Assembly (NCBI RefSeq): GCF_014205295.1
Contig: NZ_JACHNF010000001.1
Location: 2,418,001 to 2,482,000 of the forward strand
Length of the DNA stretch: 64,000 nucleotides
Reading direction: 5' to 3'
Origin: Kribbella solani
GTDB taxonomy: Bacteria > Actinomycetota > Actinomycetes > Propionibacteriales > Kribbellaceae
In this document: positions 16,948 through 27,923 of the stretch, piece by piece
Layout of the letters: each line of letters starts with the position of its first letter
Numbering within the stretch: position 1 is the stretch's first letter
Made by a program: the position numbers and the translations under genes
The notes under the pieces: model-generated
What the model was told of the DNA's origin: nothing
Databases searched by the model: none
What the model saw: the letters and a program-made list of their open reading frames with translations, nothing else

Positions 16948-18498
16948 TCAAGAGGACAAGGGGGTGTAGGCCCCGACGGTGACGTCGCCGGTGAGCTCGG
17001 CGGTGACGGTCTGCAGGCCGACCGGCTGACCTTTGAGGTACGTGATCAGGGTGACCTCACCCGGCCGGCGCAACGTGTAGCCGAGCGCGAACGCGTACGC
17101 CGCTCCCCCGGTCGTCCCGTTCGTGTACGTGGTGACCGGCCGCCCGTCCACCACCTTCGTCTCCGGACCCACCTGCCGGTGCAGGTGCCCGGACAGCAGC
17201 AGCGTCGCGCATCCGCGCTCGGCGGTGGCGGTGAACGACGCCGGGTCGTGTACGACCATGGTGGAGATCCGCTTGTCGTCCGGCTGCGAGCAGGCGATGT
17301 CGGCGAGCCGCTTGGACTGGTGGTCGACAGTCTCGTCACCGGGCTGATCGGCGCTGCCGAGCCCGGTCTTGGTCGGATCGCTGTCGCCGAGGAAGCGAAT
17401 CCCGTCCACTTCGACCGGTTTACTGTCGAGTACGGTGAACCCGCTCTTCCGCATCGCGTCCTTCACGTGCCCGCCGGCGTCGTGATTGCCGGCCACCGCG
17501 ACCACCTTGAAGTCCTTGAAGTGCTGGCGCAGCGAGTTGATGCTGAACAGTTCCCACTCCTGCCCGGACGACGTGTCGTCACCGGCGTCGATCAGCAGCT
17601 TCGCGCCGGCCGCCTTCGCCACCGCGGCCGCGAACGGGTCCATCCCGATGTTGTCGTGCCGGTCGTTGACCTGGATCGCGACGGTTTCGTCCTTGCTGGG
17701 CTGGTGGATCTGGCTGCTGACGCCGCCGACCTTGTCGGTCAGCTGACCGTAGAACCGGGTGGAGCGCTGGTACGTCTCGACCGCGGTCTTGATCACGCCG
17801 ACGCCACCGGTGGTGGAGAACCCGGACGCCACCTCGACGCCCTGCAGCCGGGCGTCCAGGTCGAGCTCGGGCAGCAGCTTGGCGAGCGGGGTCCATTCGG
17901 TCGGCGGCGCCTCGATCCGGCGCATCCGGCCCGGCCCGAAGATGGACGCGATCGTGATCAGCATCGCGACCAGTACGACGATCGCCCGGTGCTCGACGCG
18001 CCGCTCGTGCCGGTGCACCAGATGCCACAGTTCGCGGCGGCGCCGGTACCCGATCATCGCCCACAAGGTCGCGACCACGACCGTGACCAGTAGCCCGGAC
18101 CCGGCGCCGGCCAGCGCGTCGTCGACCGCCATCTCCTGAACGGCCTGCTGGATCCGCGCGATCTCGCCCTCCGGCTGGGCGGCGATCAGGGCGTCCCGGT
18201 TGATCAGGTCGGTGAGGTTCGCGGCGTTGGTTTCCTGGACGTCGATGTTGACGCCGAGCCCGAACGGGTCCGTGCTGGCCAGCCGCAGTCGCGGCAGTAC
18301 CGCGCCGAGATCGACCGTCGCGTGCCCGTCGAACGTCGGCGAGACCGTCGCCGCGTGCGCGCCGATCGTGACCCGCTGCGAGTCGTTCACGAACGCGAGC
18401 AACCCGATCAGCACCGAGGTCGACACGAACACCAAGCTCAGCGCGACCCACGGGGCAATCGCCCTGAGTCGCGCCTTCGTCACCAGCCGCTTAACCAC
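16948..18498 (-). CDS. Membrane-anchored calcineurin-like metallophosphoesterase
   Basis: 516 residues. An N-terminal helix (PWVALSLVFVSTSVLIGLLAF), a region outside the membrane, then two more helices (LLVTVVVATLWAMIGY and AIVVLVAMLITIASIFG) precede the phosphoesterase domain from about residue 230. Metal-site motifs are in order: VNDRHDN (where D-x-H is usual), DAGDDTSSG, AVAGNHDAGG, MVVHDP and LLSGHLHRQ. With three membrane segments the catalytic domain would lie outside the cell. The GTG start has a weak GGTGG ribosome site. It stands alone between pyk and gltD on the same strand. The first motif is atypical, so substrate and even activity are uncertain. Confidence 0.8.
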   Translation of the reverse strand: MVKRLVTKARLRAIAPWVALSLVFVSTSVLIGLLAFVNDSQRVTIGAHAATVSPTFDGHATVDLGAVLPRLRLASTDPFGLGVNIDVQETNAANLTDLINRDALIAAQPEGEIARIQQAVQEMAVDDALAGAGSGLLVTVVVATLWAMIGYRRRRELWHLVHRHERRVEHRAIVVLVAMLITIASIFGPGRMRRIEAPPTEWTPLAKLLPELDLDARLQGVEVASGFSTTGGVGVIKTAVETYQRSTRFYGQLTDKVGGVSSQIHQPSKDETVAIQVNDRHDNIGMDPFAAAVAKAAGAKLLIDAGDDTSSGQEWELFSINSLRQHFKDFKVVAVAGNHDAGGHVKDAMRKSGFTVLDSKPVEVDGIRFLGDSDPTKTGLGSADQPGDETVDHQSKRLADIACSQPDDKRISTMVVHDPASFTATAERGCATLLLSGHLHRQVGPETKVVDGRPVTTYTNGTTGGAAYAFALGYTLRRPGEVTLITYLKGQPVGLQTVTAELTGDVTVGAYTPLSS

Positions 18499-18566
18499 CG
18501 TTCCACCGTATTGGCCCGATCAACCGCACGCACCTCGCACCGCCGACGACTCCCGAGCCCCTCGCC

Positions 18567-18656
18567 CCATTTCGGTAGTTAACGTGCGAAGGTGCCCGTT
18601 CACGCCCCGCATGCGGGGTGTGAAGGGGCACCCGCAGAGGTTAACCACCGAAATGG
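18567..18656. repeat. 90-bp imperfect palindrome upstream of the metallophosphoesterase gene
   Basis: Two 45-base arms meet at a central GCATGC. Matching blocks are CCATTTCGGT, GTTAA, GTGCCC, TTCAC and CCCCGCAT, giving 38 or so paired positions of 45. GTTAAC occurs in both arms. It lies about 100 bases after the gltD stop and 69 bases before the next start, so it could end gltBD transcription or be a REP/MITE-like element. The rest of the 256-bp gap is GC-rich with no gene. Confidence 0.7.
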
Positions 18657-18754
18657 CGCCGACGCGCAGGGCGCCGGGGGCCAGCGCGGGGCGGGTGGTG
18701 CGGGGCGGGGGCCGCCCCATCCCCGGCGCGGCGCGGGGGCCGTGCCGGGGTGGG

Positions 18755-20221
18755 TTAGACGGCTAGGGGGCGGGCGGTGGGTGGGATGGGGGTGGGGAGG
18801 GTGGACGAGCCGGTGAGCAGGGTGTCCACGCCGTTCGCGCAGGAACGGCCTTCGGCGATGGCCCAGACGATCAAGGACTGGCCACGGCCGGCGTCGCCGC
18901 AGGCGAAGACACCCTCGACCGAGGTCTGGTACTGCTTGTCCCGCCGTACGTTGCCGCGCTCGTCCAGCTCGACGCCGAGCTGTTCGAGGAAACCCTCGCG
19001 CTCGGGGCCGACGAAGCCCATCGCCAGCAGCACGAGCTGCGCCGGAATGGTCCGCTCGCTGCCCTCGACCGGGTTGAACTTGCCGTCCTTGAACTCGACC
19101 TCGACCAGGTTCAGCCCGGCAACGTTGCCGTCGGCATCGGCCTCGAAGTTCACCGTCGAGACCGCGTACACCCGCTCGCCGCCCTCTTCGTGCGCGGACG
19201 CGACCCGGTAGATCATCGGGTACGTCGGCCACGGCTGGCTGCCCGGACGGTCGTCTCCCGGCCGCGGCATGATCTCCAGCTGGGTCACCGACCGGGCGCC
19301 CTGCCGGTGCGCGGTACCGAGGCAGTCGGCGCCGGTGTCGCCGCCGCCGATGATCACCACGTCTTTGCCAGTGGCAACGATCTGGTCCTCGACCGTCCGG
19401 CCGAGCGCGGTCCGGTTCGCCTGCGGCAGGTACTCCATCGCCTGATGGATTCCGCCGTACTCGCGACCAGGTACCGGAAGATCACGCGCCGCCGTCGAGC
19501 CGGTCGCGATCACCACCGCGTCGTACCGCTGCTTCAGCTGGGTACCGGTCACGTCCACGCCGACGTTGACGCCGGAGCGGAAGACGGTGCCCTCCTCCTT
19601 CATCTGCTGAATCCGGCGGTCGACCTGTTCCTTCTCCATCTTGAACTCGGGGATGCCGTAGCGCAGCAGACCGCCCGGGGCGTCGGCACGCTCGTACACC
19701 GCGACGGTGTGACCCGCGCGGGTCAGCTGCTGCGCGGCGGCCAGGCCGGCCGGGCCGGAGCCGACGACGGCGATCGTCTTACCGGTCAGCCATTCCGGCG
19801 GCTGCGGCTTGACGTCACCGGTCTCCCAGGCCTTGTCGATGATCGCGACCTCGACGTTCTTGATCGTCACCGGGTCCTGGTTGATCCCGAGTACGCAGGA
19901 GGTCTCGCACGGCGCCGGGCAGAGCCGGCCGGTGAACTCCGGGAAGTTGTTGGTCGCGTGCAACCGCTCGATCGCGCTCGACCAGTCGTCCCGCCAGACC
20001 AGGTCGTTCCACTCCGGGATCAGGTTGCCCAGCGGGCAGCCGTTGTGGCAGAACGGGATGCCGCAGTCCATACAGCGCCCGGCCTGCTTGGTGATGATCG
20101 GCAGCAGCGCCTTGCCCGGCCCGCCGGGGTACACCTCTTTCCAGTCCTGGACGCGCTCCGCGACCGGCCGCCGGTCGGCGACCTCCCGGCCGGTGGTCAG
20201 GAATCCCTTCGGGTCAGCCAT
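18755..20221 (-). CDS. gltD: Glutamate synthase small subunit
   Basis: 488 residues. GltD moves electrons from NADPH through FAD and two 4Fe-4S clusters to GltB. The N-terminal ferredoxin-like part holds the cysteines CMDCGIPFCHNGCPLGN and LCPAPCETSC. The FAD loop is VVGSGPAGLAAA, the NADPH loop VIIGGGDTGADC, and a second FAD contact is VFACGDAGRGQSL. The start shares one base with the gltB stop (TGATG), so the two subunits are translated in step. The C-terminus ends in a short Pro/Thr tail. No gene follows closely; the palindrome downstream may terminate the transcript. Confidence 0.97.
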   Translation of the reverse strand: MADPKGFLTTGREVADRRPVAERVQDWKEVYPGGPGKALLPIITKQAGRCMDCGIPFCHNGCPLGNLIPEWNDLVWRDDWSSAIERLHATNNFPEFTGRLCPAPCETSCVLGINQDPVTIKNVEVAIIDKAWETGDVKPQPPEWLTGKTIAVVGSGPAGLAAAQQLTRAGHTVAVYERADAPGGLLRYGIPEFKMEKEQVDRRIQQMKEEGTVFRSGVNVGVDVTGTQLKQRYDAVVIATGSTAARDLPVPGREYGGIHQAMEYLPQANRTALGRTVEDQIVATGKDVVIIGGGDTGADCLGTAHRQGARSVTQLEIMPRPGDDRPGSQPWPTYPMIYRVASAHEEGGERVYAVSTVNFEADADGNVAGLNLVEVEFKDGKFNPVEGSERTIPAQLVLLAMGFVGPEREGFLEQLGVELDERGNVRRDKQYQTSVEGVFACGDAGRGQSLIVWAIAEGRSCANGVDTLLTGSSTLPTPIPPTARPLAV

Positions 20222-23200
20222 CAGATGGCCTCCATCATCGCTCGCGTGGTGGCGTCCTCGTCCAGCCCGTCGCGCTCGGCGGCCGCCTTGGCCGCCAGCA
20301 CCCGGGCGTAGTCGCGGGGCATCACCGTGGTGAACCTGGCGGCAGCGGCGGGCCAGTCGGCGAGCAGCTTGGCGGCCCGTTCCGATCCGGTCTCCTCGAA
20401 GTGCCTGCGGACCAGGTCGTGCAGCAGTTCGGACTCGTCGGTGGTGACCGCGTGCAGGTCCACCAGCTCCGGGTTGACCAGCGCCGGGTCCAGGTCGATC
20501 ACGTGGGCCACGCCGCCCGACATGCCGGCCGCGAAGTTCCGGCCGACGGCGCCGAGTACGACGACCCGCCCACCGGTCATGTACTCGCACGCGTGGTCGC
20601 CGACGGCTTCGACGACCGCGGTCGCGCCCGAGTTGCGTACGCAGAACCGCTGCCCCGCGCCGCCGGAGATGAACAGTTCGCCGGACGTGGCGCCGTACGC
20701 GATCACGTTGCCGGCGATGATCTGGTCGGCCGCGTCGAACCGGGCGTGCCGGTCCGGACGGATCACCACCCGCCCACCGGACAGGCCCTTGCCGACGTAG
20801 TCGTTGGCGTCGCCCTCGAGCCGGAGCGTGACTCCGCGCGGTACGAAGGCGGCGAACGAGTTACCGGCCGACCCGGTGAAGGTCAGGTCGATGGTGCCGT
20901 CGGCCAGGCCGGCCGCGCGGTACCGCTTGGTGATCTCGTGGCCGAGCATGGTGCCGACGGTCCGGTTCACGTTCCGGATCGCGAGCTGCGCCCGGACCGG
21001 TTCGCCGTTCTCCAGCGCGGGCGCGCAGATCCGGATCAGTTCGTTGTCCAGCGCCTTGTCCAGGCCGTGGTTCTGCTCGACGGTCTGGTGCCGGGAAGCG
21101 CCCGCGGGCAGCGCCGGTACGTGCAGGATCGGCGTCAGGTCGAGACCGTCGGCCTTCCAGTGGTCGACCGCGCGCCCGACGTCCAGTACCTCGGCGTGCC
21201 CGATCGCCTCGTCCAGGGTCCGGAAGCCCAGCTCGGCCAGGTACTCGCGGACCTCCTCGGCGATGAACTCGAAGAAGTTCACCACGAACTCCGGCTTCCC
21301 GCTGAACCGCTCGCGGAGCACCGGGTTCTGGGTGGCGACGCCGACCGGGCAGGTGTCCAGGTGGCAGACCCGCATCATGATGCAGCCCGACACCACCAGC
21401 GGAGCGCTCGCGAAACCGTACTCCTCGGCGCCGAGCAGCGCGGCGATGACGACGTCCCGGCCGGTCTTCAGCTGACCGTCGGTCTGGACGACGATCCGGT
21501 CCCGCAATCCGTTCAGGAGCAGGGTTTGCTGGGTTTCGGCCAGGCCAAGCTCCCACGGACCGCCGGCGTGCTTCAGCGAGGTCAGCGGCGCCGCGCCGGT
21601 ACCGCCGTCGTGACCGGAGATCAGGACGACGTCCGCGTGCGCCTTGGAGACACCGGCGGCGATCGTCCCGACCCCGACCTCCGACACCAGCTTCACGTGG
21701 ATGCGGGCGGCGGGGTTGGCGTTCTTCAGATCGTGGATCAGCTGCGCCAGGTCCTCGATCGAGTAGATGTCGTGGTGCGGCGGCGGCGAGATCAGGCCGA
21801 CGCCGGGCGTCGAGTGCCGGGTGCTCGCCACCCACGGGTACACCTTCGGGCCGGGCAACTGCCCGCCCTCGCCGGGCTTCGCGCCCTGCGCCATCTTGAT
21901 CTGGATGTCGTCCGAGTTCGTCAGGTACTCGGCGGTGACGCCGAAGCGGCCGGACGCGACCTGCTTGATCGAGCTGCGCCGGGCCGGGTCGTACAGCCGC
22001 TCGGCGTCCTCGCCACCCTCACCGGTGTTCGACTTGCCGCCGAGCTGGTTCATCGCGATCGCCAGCGTGGTGTGCGCCTCGGCGCTGATCGAGCCGTAGC
22101 TCATCGCGCCGGTGGAGAACCGCTTCACGATCGCGCTGACCGGCTCGACCTCGTCGATCGAAATCGGTGCCCGGTCACTGTTGAAACCGAACAACCCGCG
22201 CAGCGTCATCAGCCGCTCGGACTGCTCGTCCACCTTCGCCGTGTACTGCTTGAAGATGTCGTACCGCCCGGTGCGGGTGCTGTGCTGCAGCCGGAACACC
22301 GTGTCCGGGTCGAACAGATGCGGCTCACCCTCGCGGCGCCACTGGTACTCGCCGCCGATCTCCAGCTTGCGGTGCGCCGGCAAGATGCCATCGGCCGGGT
22401 ACGCGCGCAGGTGCCGCCGGCGAACCTCCTCGGCGAGCGTGTCCAGCCCGATCCCGCCGAGCTTCGACGCCGTACCGGTGAAGTAGCGATCGACCAGCTC
22501 CGGGGCCAGCCCGTTCGCCTCGAAGATCTGGGCACCCGTGTACGACGCGACCGTCGACACACCCATCTTCGACATCACCTTGAGGACGCCCTTGCCGAGC
22601 GACTTCACCACGTTGCGTACGGCCTGCTCCGGCTCGACGCCCGGCAGGTACGTGCCCTGGCGGCACAGATCCTCGACCGATTCCAGCGCCAGGTACGGGT
22701 TGATGGCGGCCGCGCCGTACCCCATCAGCAAAGCGACATGGTGCACTTCGCGGACATCTCCGGCTTCGACCACCAGGCCGACCTGCGTACGCGTCTTCTC
22801 GCGGACCAGGTGGTGGTGGATCGCGGAAGTCAGCAGCAGCGACGGGATCGGCGCGTGATCGGCGTTCGAGTGCCGGTCGGACAGCACCAGGATGCGGGCG
22901 CCGTCATTGATCGCGGCGCTCGCCTCGGCGCACAGCTCGTCGAGCCGTGCCTTCAGCGCATCGCCGCCGCCCTCGACGTCGTACACGCCGCGCAGGACCG
23001 TGGTGGCCAGGCCGGGCATGTCACCGTCGAGGTTGATGTGCCGCAGCTTGGCGAGCTCGTCGTTGGTGATCACCGGGAACGGGATCACCACCTGGCGGCA
23101 GGACGCCGGGCTCGGGTTCAGCAGGTTCGACTCGGGGCCGAGGCTGGACGACAGCGAGGTCACCAGCTCCTCGCGGATCGCGTCCAGCGGCGGGTTCGTG

Positions 23201-24744
23201 ACCTGGGCGAACAGCTGCGCGAAGTAGTCGAACAGCAGTCGCGGGCGGTCGCTCAGGACGGCGATCGGCGTGTCCGTACCCATCGAGCCGATCGGCTCCG
23301 CGCCGGCCTTTGCCATCGGCGTCAGGATGACCCGAAGCTCCTCCTCCGTGTACCCGAAGACCTGCTGCCGGCGGGTCACCGACGCGTGGCTGTGCACCAC
23401 GTGCTCCCGCTCGTGCAGGTCCTCGAAACGGATCAGGCCGCCGTGCAGCCATTCGTCGTACGGGTGCTCGCCGGCGAGGGCGTTCTTCACCTCGGCATCG
23501 GTGATGATCCGGTGCGCGCCGGTGTCGACCAGGAAGATCCGGCCCGGCTCCAGGCGGCCCTTCTCGGTCACGGTCGCCGGGTCGATGTCGAGTACGCCGG
23601 CCTCGGACGCGAGTACGACCAGGCCATCGTCGGTGACCCAGTAGCGCGACGGGCGCAGGCCGTTGCGGTCCAGTACCGCGCCGACCTTCGTACCGTCGGA
23701 GAACACGACCGACGCCGGGCCGTCCCACGGCTCCATCAGCGTCGAGTGGAACTCGTAGAACGCGCGCCGCTTCGCATCCATGGTGGCGGCGTTCTCCCAC
23801 GCCTCCGGGATCATCATCAGCATCGCGTGCGGCAGCGAACGGCCACCGAGGTGCAGCAACTCCAGCACCTCGTCGAACGACGCCGAGTCCGAAGCACCCG
23901 GCGTACAGATCGGGTAGAGCTGCTCCAGATCACCTGGGATCACGTCACTGGCCAGCAGCGCCTCGCGGGCACGCATCCAGTTCCGGTTGCCCTGGACGGT
24001 GTTGATCTCGCCGTTGTGCGCGATGTACCGGTACGGGTGCGCGAGCGGCCAGGACGGGAAGGTGTTCGTCGAGAACCGGCTGTGTACGACACCGATCGCC
24101 GAAGCGAGATCCGGGTCGGTCAGCTCCGGGAAGAACTTGTCCAGCTGGTCGGTGGTCAGCATCCCCTTGTAGGTGATGGTCCGGCTGGACAGCGACGGGA
24201 AGTACGTCGCGGTCTCCTTCTCGGCGCGCTTCCGCAGCCGGAAGGCCATCCGCTCCAGGGCCAGGCCGAGTACCCGGCCCGACTTCGCGGCCACGAACAG
24301 CTGCTTGAAGGTCGGCATCACCGAACGGGCGGTCGCGCCGAGCAGCTCCGGCGTGGTCGGGATGTCCCGCCAGCCGACCACCGACAGCTGCTCCTCGGCG
24401 GCGAGCTCCTCGATCCGCTTCGTCGCCTTCGCGGCGTCGTCCGCGTCGGCCGGGAGGAACGCGATACCGGTCGCGTAGCTGTGCGGCCCGGGCAGCTCGA
24501 ACTCGCACACCTTGCGGTAGTACGCGTCCGGTACCTGGATCAGAATGCCGGCACCGTCACCGGAGTCCGGCTCGGCACCGGACGCACCACGATGCTCGAG
24601 ATTCCGCAGGGCGGTCAAAGCTTTGGCCACGATGTCGTGGCTCGGTTCACCGGTCAGGGTCGCGACGAAAGCCACACCGCACGCATCGTGCTCATGCTTT
24701 CCGTCGTACAGACCCTCGCTCGGGAATGGCGGGCTACCAAACAT
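20221..24744 (-). CDS. gltB: Glutamate synthase large subunit
   Basis: 1507 residues, the normal length. GltB makes two glutamates from glutamine and 2-oxoglutarate. The first 21 residues are a propeptide; cleavage exposes Cys22 ([10 protein letters not shown]), the glutaminase nucleophile. The glutaminase domain covers about residues 22-400, the central domain 460-770 and the FMN synthase barrel 830-1200. The 3Fe-4S cysteines lie in [19 protein letters not shown], and the glycine-rich GXGXG helix domain fills the C-terminus. ATG at 24744 has GGGAG 8 bases upstream. It heads the gltBD unit and diverges from acdS. Confidence 0.98.
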   Translation of the reverse strand: MFGSPPFPSEGLYDGKHEHDACGVAFVATLTGEPSHDIVAKALTALRNLEHRGASGAEPDSGDGAGILIQVPDAYYRKVCEFELPGPHSYATGIAFLPADADDAAKATKRIEELAAEEQLSVVGWRDIPTTPELLGATARSVMPTFKQLFVAAKSGRVLGLALERMAFRLRKRAEKETATYFPSLSSRTITYKGMLTTDQLDKFFPELTDPDLASAIGVVHSRFSTNTFPSWPLAHPYRYIAHNGEINTVQGNRNWMRAREALLASDVIPGDLEQLYPICTPGASDSASFDEVLELLHLGGRSLPHAMLMMIPEAWENAATMDAKRRAFYEFHSTLMEPWDGPASVVFSDGTKVGAVLDRNGLRPSRYWVTDDGLVVLASEAGVLDIDPATVTEKGRLEPGRIFLVDTGAHRIITDAEVKNALAGEHPYDEWLHGGLIRFEDLHEREHVVHSHASVTRRQQVFGYTEEELRVILTPMAKAGAEPIGSMGTDTPIAVLSDRPRLLFDYFAQLFAQVTNPPLDAIREELVTSLSSSLGPESNLLNPSPASCRQVVIPFPVITNDELAKLRHINLDGDMPGLATTVLRGVYDVEGGGDALKARLDELCAEASAAINDGARILVLSDRHSNADHAPIPSLLLTSAIHHHLVREKTRTQVGLVVEAGDVREVHHVALLMGYGAAAINPYLALESVEDLCRQGTYLPGVEPEQAVRNVVKSLGKGVLKVMSKMGVSTVASYTGAQIFEANGLAPELVDRYFTGTASKLGGIGLDTLAEEVRRRHLRAYPADGILPAHRKLEIGGEYQWRREGEPHLFDPDTVFRLQHSTRTGRYDIFKQYTAKVDEQSERLMTLRGLFGFNSDRAPISIDEVEPVSAIVKRFSTGAMSYGSISAEAHTTLAIAMNQLGGKSNTGEGGEDAERLYDPARRSSIKQVASGRFGVTAEYLTNSDDIQIKMAQGAKPGEGGQLPGPKVYPWVASTRHSTPGVGLISPPPHHDIYSIEDLAQLIHDLKNANPAARIHVKLVSEVGVGTIAAGVSKAHADVVLISGHDGGTGAAPLTSLKHAGGPWELGLAETQQTLLLNGLRDRIVVQTDGQLKTGRDVVIAALLGAEEYGFASAPLVVSGCIMMRVCHLDTCPVGVATQNPVLRERFSGKPEFVVNFFEFIAEEVREYLAELGFRTLDEAIGHAEVLDVGRAVDHWKADGLDLTPILHVPALPAGASRHQTVEQNHGLDKALDNELIRICAPALENGEPVRAQLAIRNVNRTVGTMLGHEITKRYRAAGLADGTIDLTFTGSAGNSFAAFVPRGVTLRLEGDANDYVGKGLSGGRVVIRPDRHARFDAADQIIAGNVIAYGATSGELFISGGAGQRFCVRNSGATAVVEAVGDHACEYMTGGRVVVLGAVGRNFAAGMSGGVAHVIDLDPALVNPELVDLHAVTTDESELLHDLVRRHFEETGSERAAKLLADWPAAAARFTTVMPRDYARVLAAKAAAERDGLDEDATTRAMMEAI

Positions 24745-25052
24745 TCAGGAGCTCCCGTCGTCCTACGGTCAAAAACAACTGGCCGCGGGACAACACTGGC
24801 CCAAGCCGGGTACCCCGAGACTACCTCATGACGCCCGCCAGCTGGACTTCCTGTCCACCGCGCAACGCCCTGCTAACTCTAGGTAAGCAAGCGCTCACTA
24901 CCCGCCCCATCCTCCCAGCCCACCCGACGCCCGAACCACCCAAACCACCAGAAATTCACTTGCCGAGCCCGTGGAGCTACCCGTTCGTCGGTACGTGGCG
25001 GCTTCGGTGGGAGCGGGTGAAGATGGGGGCTACCTGACTAGTGGAGGACCTG
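24745..25052. promoter_or_regulatory. Divergent intergenic region between gltB and acdS with a TetR-like half-palindrome
   Basis: 308 bp with no gene. It must hold the promoters of both neighbours. The most site-like element is TAAGCAAGCGCTCACTA at 24884-24900; its AGCAAGCGCT core resembles half of the AGCAAGCGCTTGCT palindromes bound by some actinobacterial TetR regulators, with a degraded right half. No clear GlnR box was found. The segment nearest acdS carries its GGAGG ribosome site. Confidence 0.3.
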
Positions 25053-26105
25053 ATGGGGCTGAGTGACTATCCGCGGTACCCGCTGCTGTTCGGACCGAGT
25101 CCCGTGCATCCGTTGGAGCGGTTGTCGGCTTATCTGGGTGGGGCGAAGATCTGGGCCAAGCGGGAGGACTGCAACTCGGGGCTGGCGTACGGCGGGAACA
25201 AGACTCGGAAGTTGGAGTACCTGATACCGGACGCGCTCGCGCGAGGGGCCGACACGTTGGTTTCGATTGGTGGGTATCAGTCGAATCACACGCGTCAGGT
25301 CGCCGCGGTCGCCGCCAAAGTGGGGATGAAGGCGGTGCTGGTTCAGGAGAACTGGGTGAACTGGCCGGATGCGCTCAACGACCGGGTCGGGAACATCATG
25401 CTCAGCCGGATCATGGGTGCCGAGGTGCGGCTCGATCCGGCCGGGTTCGGGATCGGGTTCAAGGACAGCTGGAAGCAGGCGCTCGCGGATGTCGAAGCGC
25501 GTGGCGGCTCCCCGTACGCGATCCCGGCCGGCGCCTCGGACCACAAGCTCGGCGGGCTCGGGTTCGCCAACTGGGCGGACGAGGTCGAGCAGCAGGAACG
25601 CGAACTCGGGATCTTCTTCGACACCATCGTGGTCTGCTCCGTCACCGGCTCCACCCACGCCGGGATGATCGCCGGGTTCGCCGGGCAGGACCGCCCGCGC
25701 TGGGTGATCGGCATCGACGCCAGCGCCAAGCTCCAGGAGACCCGCGACCAGGTCGAACGGATCGCCCGCGCCACCGCCGCCCTGATCGGCCTCGACCGCG
25801 ACCTCCGCCCCGACGAAATCACCGTGCTGGCGGGCTGGGCAGGCGACGAGTACGGCGTACCCGTCCAATCCACCTTGGACGCGATCCACCTCACCGGCGC
25901 CCTCGAAGGCATGATCATCGACCCGGTGTACGAAGGGAAATCGATGGCCGGCCTGATCGACCTGATCCGCACCGGCGACATCCCCAAGGACTCCACCGTC
26001 CTGTACGCCCACCTCGGCGGCCAACCCGCCCTGAACGCCTACAGCAGCCTGTTCACCCAGAGTCAGCCGATGCCTGGGCCGACGAGGGTCCGACGAAGTA
26101 GGTGA
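25053..26105 (+). CDS. acdS: 1-aminocyclopropane-1-carboxylate deaminase
   Basis: 350 residues, PLP-dependent. ACC deaminase splits ACC, the ethylene precursor of plants, into 2-oxobutyrate and ammonia. The PLP lysine is in [11 protein letters not shown] (Lys50). [17 protein letters not shown] and [13 protein letters not shown] match the family closely. The two residues that separate true ACC deaminase from D-cysteine desulfhydrase are of the deaminase kind: Glu294 in VYEGKSM and Leu321 in YAHLGG, equivalent to Glu295 and Leu322 of the Pseudomonas enzyme. ATG at 25053 has GGAGG 5 bases upstream. It diverges from gltB, so released ammonia can feed nearby glutamate synthesis. The last 53 bases overlap the converging VIT1-family gene. 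Confidence 0.92.
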   Translation: MGLSDYPRYPLLFGPSPVHPLERLSAYLGGAKIWAKREDCNSGLAYGGNKTRKLEYLIPDALARGADTLVSIGGYQSNHTRQVAAVAAKVGMKAVLVQENWVNWPDALNDRVGNIMLSRIMGAEVRLDPAGFGIGFKDSWKQALADVEARGGSPYAIPAGASDHKLGGLGFANWADEVEQQERELGIFFDTIVVCSVTGSTHAGMIAGFAGQDRPRWVIGIDASAKLQETRDQVERIARATAALIGLDRDLRPDEITVLAGWAGDEYGVPVQSTLDAIHLTGALEGMIIDPVYEGKSMAGLIDLIRTGDIPKDSTVLYAHLGGQPALNAYSSLFTQSQPMPGPTRVRRSR

Positions 26106-26796
26106 GGGCGGCGGCTGCGGCGCCGAGGAGGAGCTGGCGGAGGCCTGAGTACCACCAGGAGCGGGAGGTGACTCGGGAGACGACGGCGCCGCAGACGAAG
26201 AGGGCCGTCAGGGAGAGGATGAGGGACGGGAGGACGTTCTCGGCGCCGAGCAGGTACGGGGCGAGCGGGATGAAGGCGCCGACGGCGAAGCAGATGAACG
26301 ACGAGGCGGCGGCGACTACCGGGTTCGGGAGGTCGGTGGGGTCGATGCCGAGTTCTTCGCGGACGTGTTCTTCGAGGGCCTGGTCGGGGTCGGCGTGGAA
26401 CTGCTTGGCGACCTTGCCGGCGAGATCCGGGTCCAGGCCTTTCGCGCGGTACGTTTCGGCGAGCTCGATCTCTTCGTCGAGGGGGTGTTTGTCGATCTCG
26501 CCGCGTTCGACCTCGATCTCGGCGTGGGCGAGTTCGCGCTGGGAGGCGACCGAGGTGTACTCGCCGGCGGCCATCGAGAACGCGCCGGCGGCGAGACCGG
26601 CCAGGCCCGCCAGCACGATGAACTTCGAGCCGGAGCTGGTGCCGCCGTCCATGCCGGCGATCAGGGCGAAGTTGGAGACCAGTCCGTCCATCGCCCCGAA
26701 CACCGCCGGCCGAAGCCAGCCGCCGGTCACATCACGGTGAGTGTGATCCCCATGATGCTCCGCCGACACCTCCGGGAATTCAGTCACGCGACCCAT
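26053..26796 (-). CDS. VIT1/CCC1 family metal transporter
   Basis: 247 residues. The family exports or stores Fe2+ or Mn2+. The first helix contains [20 protein letters not shown], then [22 protein letters not shown], both characteristic. A charged cytoplasmic stretch ([22 protein letters not shown]) corresponds to the metal-binding domain rich in Glu, and three hydrophobic segments follow. A histidine-rich stretch near the N-terminus ([10 protein letters not shown]) may also bind metal. The ATG lies 17 bases inside the end of lgt, so it is probably translated from the lgt transcript; a GTG three codons later is possible. The 3' end overlaps acdS by 53 bases. Confidence 0.9.
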   Translation of the reverse strand: MGRVTEFPEVSAEHHGDHTHRDVTGGWLRPAVFGAMDGLVSNFALIAGMDGGTSSGSKFIVLAGLAGLAAGAFSMAAGEYTSVASQRELAHAEIEVERGEIDKHPLDEEIELAETYRAKGLDPDLAGKVAKQFHADPDQALEEHVREELGIDPTDLPNPVVAAASSFICFAVGAFIPLAPYLLGAENVLPSLILSLTALFVCGAVVSRVTSRSWWYSGLRQLLLGAAAAALTYFVGPSSAQASADSG

Positions 26797-27859
26797 TCGC
26801 CGGCGACGCCTCGGCGGCCGGTTCTCCAGCCGGATCTGCCGAGGCGGAGGGGGTTGGGCCGGGGCCGTCGGCTGTGGTGGGTGTCGAGTCGCCCGAGCTC
26901 GCGTCGGCGGCAGCTGTCCCGGCGGACCGCGCGTCGGCGGTGGTGGGGTCGCCGTCTGTTGGGTGGGGGGCGTCTGGGGTGGGGGTTGTGTCTGGGGTGG
27001 GTTTGCCGGCCGCGGGGCCGGTGGTGAGGTTTTCCTGGCCGGGGTGTTTGCGGGCGCTGAGGATGAAGGCGGCTACCGCGAGGACGAACAGGATGAGGGC
27101 CGTCCACACGTTCAGTCGGAGGCCGAAGATGTGGTTGACGGTGTCGATGCGGAGGTTCTCGATCCAGGCGCGGCCGGCCGTGTAACCGGCTACGTACAGG
27201 AAGAACGCGCGGCCGTGGCCGAGTTTGAAGCGGCGGTCGGCGAGGAGTACCAGGGCTACGACGCCCAGGTTCCAGACGGCTTCGTACAGGAAGGTCGGCT
27301 GGAAGGTGGCGAAGTTCGCGTACCCGTCGGGGCGGTGCTCCGGCGAGATCTCCAGGCCCCACGGCTTCGTGGTCGGACGCCCGAAGAGTTCCTGGTTGAA
27401 GTAGTTGCCGAACCGCCCGAAGATCTGCGCCAGCGCGATCCCGGGCGCGATCGCGTCCGCGACCGCGAGGAACGGCACCTTGGCGCGCCGGCAGGCGATC
27501 CACGCGCCGAGCGCGCCGAACCCGACCGCGCCCCAGATGCCCAGCCCGCCGTGCCAGATCTTCAGCGCGTCGATCGGGTGCCGGCCGTCGCCGAAGTACA
27601 GCTCGTTGTCGGTGATGACGTGGTAGATCCGCGCCCCGACCAGCCCGAACGGGATCGCCCAGAACATGATGTCGGCGAGTACCGGCGCGGACCCGCCGCG
27701 CGCGATCCAGCGGCGCCGGCCGAGCCAGTACCCGGCGAAGATACCGGCCAGAATGCACAGCGCGTACGCGCGGATCGGCAGGCCGAGGACGTGCCAGACA
27801 CCCTGGCTTGGGCTGGGAATGAACTCCGGAACCATCACGGCAGCAATCAAACTAGACAT
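26780..27859 (-). CDS. lgt: Prolipoprotein diacylglyceryl transferase
   Basis: 359 residues. Lgt attaches a diacylglyceryl group to the lipobox cysteine of prolipoproteins, the first step of lipoprotein maturation in the membrane. The signature AQIFGRFGNYFNQELFGRPT is intact, along with the early IRAYALCILAGIFAGYWLG and late YTAGRAWIENLRID segments. Seven membrane helices fit the first 275 residues. The last 85 residues are a Pro/Thr/Asp/Ala-rich tail, common in actinobacterial Lgt and probably unstructured. A TAGCGT box lies 11 bases upstream of the ATG, so the leader is very short. It follows the DsbA-like gene by 64 bases. Confidence 0.96.
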   Translation of the reverse strand: MSSLIAAVMVPEFIPSPSQGVWHVLGLPIRAYALCILAGIFAGYWLGRRRWIARGGSAPVLADIMFWAIPFGLVGARIYHVITDNELYFGDGRHPIDALKIWHGGLGIWGAVGFGALGAWIACRRAKVPFLAVADAIAPGIALAQIFGRFGNYFNQELFGRPTTKPWGLEISPEHRPDGYANFATFQPTFLYEAVWNLGVVALVLLADRRFKLGHGRAFFLYVAGYTAGRAWIENLRIDTVNHIFGLRLNVWTALILFVLAVAAFILSARKHPGQENLTTGPAAGKPTPDTTPTPDAPHPTDGDPTTADARSAGTAAADASSGDSTPTTADGPGPTPSASADPAGEPAAEASPANGSRD

Positions 27860-27923
27860 GGCAAGGGGGAACGCTACCCGCCCCGGCTGGGCACTGCCAG
27901 AAACGGAGGGTCACGATGGGGAC

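Noticed and set aside
20401..24831. 1476-codon open frame on the plus strand opposite gltB
   Set aside because: Antisense to glutamate synthase, with an Arg/Gln/His/Val composition typical of shadow frames and no family match.
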